Below, in pieces: positions 1-8,782 of a stretch of 64,000 nucleotides of DNA. How positions within the stretch are numbered: the first letter of the stretch is position 1; every line of letters begins with the position of its first letter. Both the position numbers and the translations under genes were made by a program. This stretch comes from JAAXQD01 sp963790095 (GTDB lineage: Bacteria > Desulfobacterota > Desulfobacteria > Desulfobacterales > UBA11574): assembly GCA_963790095.1 (NCBI GenBank), contig CAWBNO010000002.1, positions 5,870-69,869 of the forward strand, written 5' to 3'. The notes beneath the pieces were generated by a model. It was not told the DNA's origin and made no database searches. It saw nothing but the letters and a program-made list of their open reading frames with translations.

Positions 1-43
1 CCTGACCGATTGAGATGTTGTCTGTTTTAACGATATTGCCCAT
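1..43 (-). CDS. 5' end of an unidentified gene leaving the window
   Basis: On the minus strand an ATG at 43 opens a frame of 14 codons (MGNIVKTDNISIGQ) that runs off the left edge. It is divergent from the M23 peptidase gene at 214, and the space between holds only AT-rich sequence. No clear ribosome binding site is visible, so the start is uncertain. The fragment is too short to identify. Confidence 0.3.
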   Translation of the reverse strand, partial: MGNIVKTDNISIGQ

Positions 44-213
44 GGTTTTTATAACGCTGTAATTTTCTTAAATTTTGGAAACCGCCAGTAGATATTTATC
101 GCGCATGGGGGTAAAAGTCAAGAAACGAAAAAAGGAAAAACAGCCCTTGATTACTCTCTTTTTTACTGTTAATATCATTTTTTTAAAAAAGAAGAAAGAG
201 AGGTTGCAACGTA

Positions 214-1590
214 TTGAAAACGAATAAAAAAAACCTAAAAACCAAAATGATCGTGCTGATCTGTCTCATTGTTATTCTGCCGGTTGTTTGGATATTGATA
301 CAAAGACTCGAAGGTGAAAAACCTTCCATTGTTCTGGATCCTCCTTCTCCGTTCATCGGAAAGACACACACCCTTTCCGTTAAGGTGTCCGATGTCAAGA
401 GTGGTGTACGGGAGATTTGGGTCGGACTTATCAAAGACGGTAAGGAAGTTTTACTGTTTGAAAAAGACCTGTCTTCCGAAGGTGTTATTGGCGGTGGAAA
501 GACCCGCGAGGCGTCTTTCGAGATCAAAATTGAGCCCAAAAAAATGGGTATAACCGACGGCAAGGCGATCTTGCGAATGGTTGCCAGGGATTATTCCTGG
601 CGGAAATGGTTGCACGGAAACAGGGCCTATTTAGAAAAAGACGTCATGATTGATACCAAACCTCCCGAGGTTGATGTTCTCAGCAGGATACACAATGTGA
701 GTCAGGGGGGTACAGGGCTCATGATCTACAAGCTGTCGGAACCGTGCCTTGAAAGTGGCGTTTCTGTGGGTGAAAATTTTTTCCCTGGATATTCAGGATA
801 TTATAAGGATAAAAATTTTTTTGTGGCCTTTTTTGCCCTGGATTATACCCAAGGGGCAGGAACCGAACTCCTTGTAAAGGCAACGGATTTATCCGGTAAC
901 AGCTCCAGGGCCGGGTTCCCATTCTATATTCGAAAAAAAACTTTTAAAAAGGTTTCTTTAGAAATTTCCGACCGATTTCTGAATTGGAAGATGCCGGAAT
1001 TTGATGTGGATGTCCCGGCGGATTCCGAAAATGCCCTGGTGGACAAGTTTCTTAAGGTTAACCGAGAATTTCGAAACCGTGACAACCTAAAATTAAAAGA
1101 TATCGGAAGAAAAACCGACAGCAAATTATATTGGAACGGTGCATTTTTGAGGCTGCCCAATTCAGCCAGAAAGGCCAATTTCGCCGATCATCGCGGATAT
1201 AAATACAAAGGGCATGTCATCGATGATCAGGTCCATCTGGGCGTGGATCTGGCGTCCATTGCCCATTCACCGGTACCGGCATCGAACCGTGGAAAGGTTG
1301 TCTTTGTTGGATACTTGGGAATCTACGGGAAAACCGTAATGATCGACCACGGGTTTGGATTGTTCAGTACTTATTCTCATTTAAGCGCTTTTGACGTCAA
1401 ACAGGGACAGATGTTATCTAAAGGTGAGATTATCGGGCGAACAGGAAGTTCGGGGATGGCCGGTGGGGATCATCTCCATTTTGGAATACTGGTTCACAAT
1501 ACATTTGTGAATCCTGTGGAATGGTGGGATTCGGCCTGGATAAAAAATAATATCTCAAACAAATTGGAAACGGTAGCGTCTTTATACTAA
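214..1590 (+). CDS. membrane-anchored M23 family metallopeptidase (LytM/lysostaphin type)
   Basis: Likely cuts peptide cross-links of peptidoglycan from the outer face of the inner membrane, or acts as a LytM-type activator. A basic N-terminus precedes one membrane segment at about residues 12-31. A long middle region follows, and the M23 domain occupies about residues 320-440. The zinc-ligand motifs are intact: HLGVD with His341 and Asp345, and HLHFG with His420 and His422. The start is TTG at 214, because a purine-rich GAAAGAGAGG lies at a suitable distance upstream and no ATG does better. The middle region resembles no domain I can name. The gene stands alone and is followed immediately by a dispersed repeat. 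Family assignment is secure; whether it is an active endopeptidase is inferred from the intact ligands. Confidence 0.88.
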   Translation: MKTNKKNLKTKMIVLICLIVILPVVWILIQRLEGEKPSIVLDPPSPFIGKTHTLSVKVSDVKSGVREIWVGLIKDGKEVLLFEKDLSSEGVIGGGKTREASFEIKIEPKKMGITDGKAILRMVARDYSWRKWLHGNRAYLEKDVMIDTKPPEVDVLSRIHNVSQGGTGLMIYKLSEPCLESGVSVGENFFPGYSGYYKDKNFFVAFFALDYTQGAGTELLVKATDLSGNSSRAGFPFYIRKKTFKKVSLEISDRFLNWKMPEFDVDVPADSENALVDKFLKVNREFRNRDNLKLKDIGRKTDSKLYWNGAFLRLPNSARKANFADHRGYKYKGHVIDDQVHLGVDLASIAHSPVPASNRGKVVFVGYLGIYGKTVMIDHGFGLFSTYSHLSAFDVKQGQMLSKGEIIGRTGSSGMAGGDHLHFGILVHNTFVNPVEWWDSAWIKNNISNKLETVASLY

Positions 1591-1860
1591 ATTGTTTCCA
1601 TCTACAAATGGCCCTTTTTGTCCGGATCTGCGTTCTCTGCGGGTTTCCGGTTGCGGCATACAGGAAGGTTGCTTTCCTGTCCCGCTTTGCGGGAACCAAA
1701 AACCCTTGTGCCTGCCCCGTTAAATGCTTGCCCAAGAAATGCAGTGCCTATTTCAAAGGGGCGAAGCATATTTAACTGGGGCGGCCTTGATCCGAACAAA
1801 AATTGCTCATTTATGAATTGGAAAGGCATTGTGTCCATTTTACAATTGTGGATGAACACC
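1591..1860 (+). mobile_element. dispersed repeat family A, copy 1 (MITE-like, full)
   Basis: This non-coding stretch starts one base after the M23 stop codon. Its left end (GTTTCCATCTACAAATGGCC, then a block containing GGATCTGCGTTCT and GCGGGTTTCCGG) recurs at 7,764. Both its left and right blocks recur, in reverse complement, at 26,205-26,388. The right block contains CGAACAAAAATTGCTCATTT. The outer ends are imperfect inverted repeats (CCATCTACAAAT against ATTGTGGATG). It encodes no convincing protein. A short element with terminal inverted repeats and no transposase is MITE-like; that label is an inference. Confidence 0.7.
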
Positions 1861-1904
1861 CTATAAAATTCTAACATGGAAAGTGAATCAGAGAGTGCTT
1901 GGCA

Positions 1905-3074
1905 ATGAAAGAACATAAAATTAACAAGTCATATGAAGATATCAATAAAAAGATTAAGACCGGAGAAGTGGTTGTGGTTACTGCCGAGGAGATCATCGAC
2001 ATCGTCCGGGAAGAAGGGCCGGTTGAAGCGGCACGGCGGGTCGACGTTGTAACCACGGGAACCTTTGCCCCAATGTGTTCATCCGGCGCATTTATAAACT
2101 TCGGACATGTTGTTCCGAGGTTAAAAGCATCCAAGGTCTGGTTGAATAATGTACCCGCATATGCCGGCATTGCAGCGGTGGACTGCTATCTCGGGGTTAC
2201 GGAGCCGTGTGAGGATGATCCGTTGAACAAGGTTTATCCCGGGGAATTTAATTATGGCGGTGGCCATGTGATTCAGGACCTGGTTGCCGGAAAGTCCGTC
2301 TATTTAAAAGCCACCGCTTACGGAACAGACTGTTATCCGAATCGCATGGTGGAAAAAGATGTTTCATTGGCAACACTTCCCAGCGCCACCCTCTGCAACC
2401 CCAGAAACGGGTATCAAAATTACAACTGTGCCGTGAATTTAACCAATAAAACCGTCTATACCTACATGGGCACACTGAAACCCAGAGCCGCCAATGCAAA
2501 TTTCTGTTCGGCCGGTCAACTCAGCCCGCTTTTTAATGATCCTTATTATAAAACCATCGGCTTGGGGACCCGAATTTTCCTCGGCGGAGGAACGGGGTAT
2601 GTGACCTGGTACGGCACACAGCACAATCCGTCGGTGGAAAGGACAAACAAAAGTGTTCCCAAAACACCTGCCGGTACCCTATGGGTTATGGGAGATCTCA
2701 AAAAAATGAGTCCCAAATGGCTCATGGGCGTCAGCATGCAGGGATACGGGTGTTCCCTTGCCGTGGGGCTGGGCATTCCCATTCCCATCCTCAATGAGGA
2801 GATCGTTCAATACACTGCAATTTCGGATGAAGATTTGTTTACCCAGATCGTGGATTACGGCCATGATTATGCCCATGGTATATCAAAAAGCTACGGCCAG
2901 GTCAGCTACGCAGAGTTGAAAAGCGGTTCTATTAAATTCAGGGGTGAGGAAATACCCACCGTACCGATGTCCAGCATGGTGAGGGCACGTGAAATTGCTG
3001 AAATGCTGAAAAGATGGATTTCCAAAGGCAAATTCGTGATCGGTGAGCCCCAGTTTACATTGCCGATGAAGTAA
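1905..3074 (+). CDS. DUF39/HcyBio protein, probable L-aspartate semialdehyde sulfurtransferase
   Basis: Members of this family make homocysteine by adding sulfide-derived sulfur to aspartate semialdehyde, a route known from methanogens and sulfate reducers. The protein of 389 residues matches the DUF39 domain over its whole length. Two cysteines fit the conserved functional ones: Cys58 in APMCSSGAF and Cys143 in GTDCYP. A glycine-rich FLGGGTGYVTWYGTQHNP segment is also typical. I chose ATG at 1905 over the in-frame TTG at 1899 because GAGAG at 1891-1895 is spaced better for it. There is no C-terminal CBS pair. The partner NIL/4Fe-4S ferredoxin protein that often lies beside it is absent here. 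Family is secure; the reaction rests on characterised archaeal homologues. Confidence 0.85.
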   Translation: MKEHKINKSYEDINKKIKTGEVVVVTAEEIIDIVREEGPVEAARRVDVVTTGTFAPMCSSGAFINFGHVVPRLKASKVWLNNVPAYAGIAAVDCYLGVTEPCEDDPLNKVYPGEFNYGGGHVIQDLVAGKSVYLKATAYGTDCYPNRMVEKDVSLATLPSATLCNPRNGYQNYNCAVNLTNKTVYTYMGTLKPRAANANFCSAGQLSPLFNDPYYKTIGLGTRIFLGGGTGYVTWYGTQHNPSVERTNKSVPKTPAGTLWVMGDLKKMSPKWLMGVSMQGYGCSLAVGLGIPIPILNEEIVQYTAISDEDLFTQIVDYGHDYAHGISKSYGQVSYAELKSGSIKFRGEEIPTVPMSSMVRAREIAEMLKRWISKGKFVIGEPQFTLPMK

Positions 3075-3225
3075 TGCCCCAACGCTGCATCAACATCCGG
3101 CAGGGAAATTAAAACCGACAAGATTATGGATTGAAGATCTAAATATTTCATAGGCTCAAAAAAATAACGGCAAAACCGGTAGGAGATCCATTCTTCAACC
3201 GACAATTGCAATCTGTCAATTCCCA

Positions 3226-3795
3226 ATGTCGAATATCATACGGACTTTCATCGCTGTCGAGATTCCTGAAAAAATAATTTCATCGATGGGCAAGGTTCAA
3301 GAAGACATAAAAACCTACGGATTTAAAATCAGATGGGTTCGACCGGAGAGTATTCATCTCACCCTGAAATTTTTAGGAAATATCGAGGCGGCGGATACAG
3401 AAAACGTCGGCAGGGCCGTTTGCGAGGCAGCCGGGACGGTTCCCCCCATGTCTCTACAGGCGAAAGGAATCGGCGTTTTCCCGGGCATAAGACGTCCTCG
3501 TGTGGTATGGGTGGGCATTACAGGCCAGCTCGAAACCCTTGGGCGGCTGCAGAAAAAACTCGATGAAAATTTAGCGGGCATCGGAATTCCCAAGGAGAAG
3601 AGGCCCTTTAAAGGACATCTGACCATAGGGCGGATCCAGAAAAAAATCGACCCCAAGGCGTTCATTGAAGCACTCGATAGACTGGGAAACTTTGAGACGG
3701 AAACGTTCACTGCCGACAGAGTGGTTCTGTACAAAAGCGAACTGAAAGCATCCGGAGCTGTCTACACGGAACTGGTGAGCGCTCGGTTGTCTTGA
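3226..3795 (+). CDS. thpR: RNA 2',3'-cyclic phosphodiesterase (2H/LigT family)
   Basis: Opens 2',3'-cyclic phosphate ends of RNA to 2'-phosphate in the cytoplasm. The 189-residue length is typical. Both signature motifs of the 2H superfamily are present: HLTL with His44 and HLTI with His131. The segment PRVVWVG between them is also usual for this family. The gene starts 151 bases after the DUF39 gene and has its own ATG at 3226. It is followed by repeat family C. Nothing looks damaged. Other 2H phosphoesterases share the motifs, but length and spacing favour ThpR. Confidence 0.88.
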   Translation: MSNIIRTFIAVEIPEKIISSMGKVQEDIKTYGFKIRWVRPESIHLTLKFLGNIEAADTENVGRAVCEAAGTVPPMSLQAKGIGVFPGIRRPRVVWVGITGQLETLGRLQKKLDENLAGIGIPKEKRPFKGHLTIGRIQKKIDPKAFIEALDRLGNFETETFTADRVVLYKSELKASGAVYTELVSARLS

Positions 3796-3819
3796 CACGT
3801 CTACTTCATTCACTTCTTA

Positions 3820-4012
3820 GTAAAGAATCCGGGTACATAGGACCCGGCTTTGATACCACCCCAGAGGGGTGAAATTTACCGTATATGCCATCCGGAATGC
3901 TGGAGTAGTGGGGAAAAGCATGGCGTGATGGAAGATTGGAGAATTGGGCTGAAAAATTTGTTTTCCCATTGCACAACACGCCAATATTCCAATATTCCAG
4001 TTTGACCGGTTA
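3820..4012 (+). repeat. dispersed repeat family C, copy 1
   Basis: Between thpR and recA lies a stretch of about 193 bp that recurs in reverse complement at 29,524-29,725. Shared landmarks in order are AAAGAATCCGG, CACCCCAG-GGGGTGAA, ACCGTA, AGCATGG-GTGATGG, a run of GGAGAATTGG-type motifs, and CCAATATTCCAATATTCCAG at the far end. No reading frame is conserved between the copies. It is a non-coding repeat of unknown role. Confidence 0.75.
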
Positions 4013-4080
4013 AGATGGCATCGCCGTTGTTTTCATCGACTTAATACAACCACGTTAGGGTGATCAACCAGGAGGAGATA

Positions 4081-5109
4081 ATGAGCATTTCACCGGACAA
4101 GGAGAAGGCGGTTGAGACCGCCATGGTTCAGATAGAACGACAGTTCGGCAAGGGGTCGATCATGAAGCTGGGGGGCAGCCCTATTCTCGATGTGCCTGTC
4201 ATTTCCACCGGTTCCCTTGCCCTGGATAAAGCACTCGGTATCGGCGGGCTCCCCAGGGGCAGAGTGGTGGAAATTTTTGGTCCGGAATCTTCCGGCAAAA
4301 CGACACTTGCGCTTCATGCGGTTGCCGAGGCCCAAAAACAGGGCGGCATTGTCGCCTTTATTGACGCCGAGCATGCTTTGGATATCTCCTATGCCCGAAA
4401 ACTCGGTGTCAATTGTGACGAACTCTTGGTCGCCCAGCCGGACACGGGAGAGCAGGCCCTCGAAATTGCGGATATGCTGGTCAGAAGCGGTGCACTGGAT
4501 ATCGTGGTGATCGATTCTGTGGCCGCACTGGTCCCAAGGGCGGAGATAGAAGGTGAAATGGGGGATTCCCACATGGGGCTTCAGGCCAGACTCATGTCAC
4601 AGGCCATGCGAAAATTGACCGGCACCATCAACAAGACCATGACAGCCCTCATTTTCATCAACCAGATCCGAATGAAAATCGGGGTTGTATTCGGCAATCC
4701 CGAGACCACCACCGGCGGAAATGCGCTGAAGTTCTATTCTTCTGTGAGGCTCGATATCCGGCGTATCGGCGCAATCAAGGACGGGCAGGATATTGTGGGA
4801 AACCGAACCCGGGTGCGGGTTGTCAAAAACAAAATGGCACCTCCGTTTACGGAAGCGGAATTCGACATCCTCTATGGTGAGGGGATCTCACAGGCCGGAG
4901 ATGTTCTCGACGCCGGTGTTATGGCCGGTGTCATCGAAAAAAGCGGATCATGGTATTCGTTTGATGGGGAACGGATCGGACAGGGGCGTCAAAATGCAAA
5001 GAAGTTCTTCAAAGACAATCCGGATTTTTTCGATTCAGCATTGGCCAAAGTCAAAGAAGCGTTGGGCCTTTCTAAAAAGAAACCGGAAGCCACCCAGGAT
5101 GATTCATAA
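4081..5109 (+). CDS. recA: recombinase RecA
   Basis: ATP-dependent strand-exchange protein of homologous recombination and activator of LexA self-cleavage. Landmarks are the Walker A GPESSGKT at residues 67-74, the MAW-type motif around VVIDSVAALVPR, loop L1 (EIEGEMGDSHMG) and loop L2 (NQIRMKIGVVFGNPETTTGG). At 342 residues it has the normal length. I chose ATG at 4081, with AGGAGG at 4070-4075 just upstream, over the in-frame GTG at 4060. alaS follows after 24 bases, so the two are probably co-transcribed; recX, often placed between them, is missing. I see no clear LexA box upstream. Confidence 0.98.
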   Translation: MSISPDKEKAVETAMVQIERQFGKGSIMKLGGSPILDVPVISTGSLALDKALGIGGLPRGRVVEIFGPESSGKTTLALHAVAEAQKQGGIVAFIDAEHALDISYARKLGVNCDELLVAQPDTGEQALEIADMLVRSGALDIVVIDSVAALVPRAEIEGEMGDSHMGLQARLMSQAMRKLTGTINKTMTALIFINQIRMKIGVVFGNPETTTGGNALKFYSSVRLDIRRIGAIKDGQDIVGNRTRVRVVKNKMAPPFTEAEFDILYGEGISQAGDVLDAGVMAGVIEKSGSWYSFDGERIGQGRQNAKKFFKDNPDFFDSALAKVKEALGLSKKKPEATQDDS

Positions 5110-5133
5110 ATTTATTTTCAAATGGAGCGAGTT

Positions 5134-7764
5134 ATGACAGGCAACGAAGTCCGCAGGAAGTTTCTTGACTATTTTGAAAAACACAGCCACCAGATCGTAA
5201 GGAGTTCATCCCTTGTTCCTTCGGATGATCCTACGCTTTTATTCGTCAATGCAGGCATGGTGCAGTTTAAGCGTACCTTTCTCGGGGAAGAAAAGCGGAA
5301 CTATGTCAGAGCCGTAACCTCCCAGAAATGCGTGCGGGCAGGGGGCAAGCACAACGATCTGGAGAATGTCGGGTACACGGCGAGGCACCATACATTTTTC
5401 GAGATGCTGGGCAACTTTTCCTTTGGAGATTATTTCAAGGAAAAGGCCATAGATTTTGGGTGGGATCTTTTGACCAACGGATATGGACTGCCCGAAGATA
5501 AACTGTGGGTTTCCATTTATCTCGACGACGATGAGGCCCATGAACTCTGGCATAAAAACATCGGGGTTCCTGAAGACCGAATTCTACGTTTCGGTGAAGC
5601 GGACAACTTCTGGGCCATGGGAGACACCGGTCCGTGCGGTCCCTGCAGCGAACTGCACATTGATCGCGGTGAAGCGTTCGGCTGTGGAAAACCGGATTGC
5701 GCGCTGGGATGTGATTGTGACCGATTTCTGGAGATATGGAATCTGGTTTTTATGCAGTTTAACCGCGATGCTTCCGGAAAGTTGACGCCGCTCCCAAAAC
5801 CGAGCATCGACACCGGGCTGGGTCTCGAGCGGATGGTCGCCATCGTTCAGAACGTTCCCACAAACTACGATATCGATCTGATTCGGCCCATTATGAATAA
5901 AGTCGAGGTGCTTTCGGAAAAGCGGATCGGAGAATCCCGGGAGTCGGATGTGGCCATGAAAGTGATTGCCGATCACAGCAGGGCCGCAGCCTTTTTGATC
6001 GGAGACGGCGTTCTGCCCGCCAATGAAGGCCGGGGATATGTCCTGCGTCGAATTATGCGCAGAGCCATCCGATACGGACGCAATATCGGTCTTGTCCGGC
6101 CATTTTTACATAAAACCGCGGCCAAGGTGTTCGAAATCATGAAGCCGGCCTATCCCGAGCTTTCGGATGCGGCATCGTTTATCACCAATGTTATTGAAAA
6201 CGAGGAGGTCCGGTTTTCAGAAACTCTCGACAACGGCCTGAAGCTTCTCAACAACAGCCTTTCGGAATTAAAGGCCAAAGGTCTGAACCAGGTGCCGGGC
6301 CAATTAATTTTCAAGCTTTACGATACGTATGGATTTCCGGTGGACATTGTCAGGGATGTCATCCGGGAGGAAGCCATGGAACTCGACCTGGAGGGTTTTG
6401 ACCGGGCCATGGAAGCCCAGCGTGAACGATCCAAATCCATTGCAACTTTTGCCACCATCGGCGATGCGTATAAAAACCTTTCAGCCCATGGAATCATGCC
6501 CGAATTTGTGGGATATGACAAAATTTCGTGCGATTCAAAGGTTCTCGTTCTGGTAAAAGACGGTGAAGAAGTCCAGGAGGTAACCGAAGGCCACGCCGTG
6601 GAGGTCGTTACGGAAGTTACGCCCTTTTACGGTGAATCCGGGGGACAGATCGGGGATACCGGGCAGATTGTCGGTGACCGTCTCAAGATGGAAGTTTCCG
6701 ACACCATTAAGGACCCCACGGGCATTATTATCCACAAAGGGAAAATTACTTCAGGAAACGTCAAGAAAGGAGACACGGTAACCCTGACGGTTGATCGCTC
6801 CCGCCGCTATGAAACGGCGTGCAATCACACGGCGACCCATATACTCCATTTTGCCCTGAGAAAGGTCCTCGGAGATCATGTAAAACAGGCCGGATCACTG
6901 GTGGCGCCGGATAAACTCCGTTTCGATTTTACCCATTTTTCCCAGCCGGATCCCGAAACCCTCGACAAGATTGAAACCCTGGTGAACCAGAGAATTCGAG
7001 AGAATGTCCCCGTCCAGATCGCGGAGATGGATGCTGATGAAGCCTTTAAAACAGGGGCCACAGCGCTTTTCGAGGAAAAATATGGGGACAGTGTTCGCGT
7101 GGTGGCCCTCAACGATTTCAGCAAGGAACTTTGCGGCGGAACCCATACAAATCTTACGGGAAACATCGGTCTTTTCAAGATTATCGGAGAATCGAGTGTG
7201 GCATCGGGCATCCGGCGAATCGAGGCGTTGACCGGAGCCGCTGCGGTGGCGCATGTTCAAAGGCAGGCCAAACTCATGCACGACGCTGCAATCGTGCTCA
7301 GGGAAAACCCCGAAGCCGTTCCCCAGAGAATAGAGAAACTTTTGTCTTCCCACAAAGCTTTGGAAAGAGAAGTGGAGAAATTAAAGGCCGCGATTGCCAT
7401 GGAGTCCGCAGACTGGACCGAAACGGATGTTAAAACCGTCCATGGCGTAAAGGTGCTGGCTAAAAAGGTTTCGGTGGACAATCCGGCGGCATTGAGGGAT
7501 CTGGCCGACCGATTCAAAGAAAAAATAAAATCCGGGATTGTCATCCTCGGCAGTTCATATGGATCTAAAGCGCTGTTGATCGTTGTGGTCACCAAAGATT
7601 TGATTGACCGATATCATGCCGGAAAGATTGTAAACGGGATTGGATCCATGGTGGGCGGCGGCGGCGGCGGAAGGCCCGATATGGCCCAGGCCGGTGGAAG
7701 CAAGCCGGAAAACCTCGATGCAGCCCTTGAAAAAGCGTATGAGGTGGTGGAAAGCAGTCACTAG
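5134..7764 (+). CDS. alaS: alanine--tRNA ligase
   Basis: Charges tRNA-Ala and clears mischarged Ser/Gly-tRNA. At 876 residues it is full length. The N-terminal class II catalytic core holds the AlaS signature (HHTFFEMLGNFSFGDYFK), and the middle domain carries the region around GRGYVLRRIMRRA. The editing site has its zinc ligands: HTATH in the first half and CGGTH in the second. A coiled coil precedes the C-terminal C-Ala domain, which ends with the glycine-rich VGGGGGGRPDMAQAGG. I chose ATG at 5134 rather than 5122 because GGAGCG at 5124 then serves as the ribosome binding site. It follows recA closely, as in many proteobacteria. Confidence 0.98.
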   Translation: MTGNEVRRKFLDYFEKHSHQIVRSSSLVPSDDPTLLFVNAGMVQFKRTFLGEEKRNYVRAVTSQKCVRAGGKHNDLENVGYTARHHTFFEMLGNFSFGDYFKEKAIDFGWDLLTNGYGLPEDKLWVSIYLDDDEAHELWHKNIGVPEDRILRFGEADNFWAMGDTGPCGPCSELHIDRGEAFGCGKPDCALGCDCDRFLEIWNLVFMQFNRDASGKLTPLPKPSIDTGLGLERMVAIVQNVPTNYDIDLIRPIMNKVEVLSEKRIGESRESDVAMKVIADHSRAAAFLIGDGVLPANEGRGYVLRRIMRRAIRYGRNIGLVRPFLHKTAAKVFEIMKPAYPELSDAASFITNVIENEEVRFSETLDNGLKLLNNSLSELKAKGLNQVPGQLIFKLYDTYGFPVDIVRDVIREEAMELDLEGFDRAMEAQRERSKSIATFATIGDAYKNLSAHGIMPEFVGYDKISCDSKVLVLVKDGEEVQEVTEGHAVEVVTEVTPFYGESGGQIGDTGQIVGDRLKMEVSDTIKDPTGIIIHKGKITSGNVKKGDTVTLTVDRSRRYETACNHTATHILHFALRKVLGDHVKQAGSLVAPDKLRFDFTHFSQPDPETLDKIETLVNQRIRENVPVQIAEMDADEAFKTGATALFEEKYGDSVRVVALNDFSKELCGGTHTNLTGNIGLFKIIGESSVASGIRRIEALTGAAAVAHVQRQAKLMHDAAIVLRENPEAVPQRIEKLLSSHKALEREVEKLKAAIAMESADWTETDVKTVHGVKVLAKKVSVDNPAALRDLADRFKEKIKSGIVILGSSYGSKALLIVVVTKDLIDRYHAGKIVNGIGSMVGGGGGGRPDMAQAGGSKPENLDAALEKAYEVVESSH

Positions 7765-7826
7765 TTTCCATCCATAAATGGCCCTTTTAGCCCGGATCTG
7801 CGTTCTCCGCGGGTTTCCGGGCCTGG
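7764..7826 (+). repeat. dispersed repeat family A, copy 2 (left block only)
   Basis: Directly after the alaS stop codon the sequence TTTCCATCCATAAATGGCCC continues into the GGATCTGCGTTCT and GCGGGTTTCCGG blocks shared with copy 1 (1,591) and, inverted, with copy 3 (26,325-26,388). Only the left part is present, so this is a partial copy. As with copy 1 it abuts the stop codon of a gene. Confidence 0.7.
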
Positions 7827-7876
7827 TCTTCCCCCGCGTGGTGGGATCTAAGATGGGCCAGGAATCTTTACTCCCA

Positions 7877-8707
7877 CTAAATACCTTTGAGCACGTCGAT
7901 CATGCTAAAGGCGTTGCCCCGTGCGCCGTTTTCCACCTTTTTCGCCAGAAAAATCAGTGCATCGAGGGTCCCCTGGGCATAGACATCCCGTCCGTTAACG
8001 TTATGGGTAAATTCAAATCGGACCGTTTTGTCACCGGAGTCGAGGCAGTAGGTGTGCCATCCGTGTCCCCCCAAGTATGCTTCAGGTATTCCCCAAACGT
8101 TTTTCTGGACATTCGGATTCCGTTCTTTGGTGATGTCCGCCTCGGAAAAAGAGAGCCCCAGGCGATTAAAATACCGGACCATTGCCTTGGCGGTTCCACT
8201 GGTGTCCGCCTTTCCATCCTGATGGCTTTCTTTGACTTGGAGCGTGTATCCTTTAAAAAGATCGGGAAATGTTTGGGCGGCATATTCCATCATGGCCTGA
8301 AAACCGACAATCTGCTTGGCCATATTCGGTGCAATTACCGCAGCCACCGAAGATGTGCGAACCGTTTCATCGAGACTCTGGCGCTCACCACCGGTTGTGC
8401 CCATGACAAAATGAAGTCCATGACGGCAGTAAAAATCGGCATTACTGTTCACCGCCGATGGATGGGTGAAGTCCACAGTCAGAAAAAGAGCCTCCCTGTC
8501 CTTGATGGCCGAAATGGCTTCCTCTCTGTCTTTCGGCTGAATCAGACCGATGGAAACAGAATTGATGACGGTCTCGGTGTCGGTGATTTCAGGACCGGTC
8601 AAGGATTGGGGAATCAGTTCAAACCGGTGGTCTTCAAGGGCGTGTTTCGCGACATTGGCAGCCATATTACCGGGTAAGCCGTTAACCATAATTTTTATGG
8701 GGTTCAT
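7877..8707 (-). CDS. dapB: 4-hydroxy-tetrahydrodipicolinate reductase (DapB family, variant type)
   Basis: Reduces hydroxy-tetrahydrodipicolinate in lysine and diaminopimelate synthesis. The nucleotide-binding loop reads VNGLPGNMA, the form found in plant-like DapB, in place of the usual GAxGRMG. The active-site segment is ESHQDGKADTSGTA, matching the family E-HH-K-D-SGTA pattern with Gln in place of the second His. MGTTG and APNM are also conserved. Length is 276 residues. A strong ribosome binding site (GAAGGAGGT) lies upstream of ATG at 8707. The gene is convergent with alaS and lies downstream of the murU-amgK fusion on the same strand. Family is clear; the plant-like subtype is my reading of the motifs. 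Confidence 0.85.
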   Translation of the reverse strand: MNPIKIMVNGLPGNMAANVAKHALEDHRFELIPQSLTGPEITDTETVINSVSIGLIQPKDREEAISAIKDREALFLTVDFTHPSAVNSNADFYCRHGLHFVMGTTGGERQSLDETVRTSSVAAVIAPNMAKQIVGFQAMMEYAAQTFPDLFKGYTLQVKESHQDGKADTSGTAKAMVRYFNRLGLSFSEADITKERNPNVQKNVWGIPEAYLGGHGWHTYCLDSGDKTVRFEFTHNVNGRDVYAQGTLDALIFLAKKVENGARGNAFSMIDVLKGI

Positions 8708-8782
8708 CTTGTACCTCCTTCTTTTGGAATCTGAAAAAAACTTTTAAAATTTGTATAATCGAAGCAATATTATCTCAAAAAA

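Noticed and set aside
1602..1916. Frames on both strands in the 1.6-1.9 kb interval
   Set aside because: They lie in repeat family A and are not conserved among its copies.
3960..4080. LexA box before recA
   Set aside because: I searched by eye for CTG-N10-CAG-like and GAAC-type motifs and saw no convincing site; regulation cannot be claimed.
7778..8677. A 299-codon plus-strand frame opposite dapB
   Set aside because: It is antisense to a well-conserved DapB protein and its translation resembles no family; it is a shadow of the real gene.
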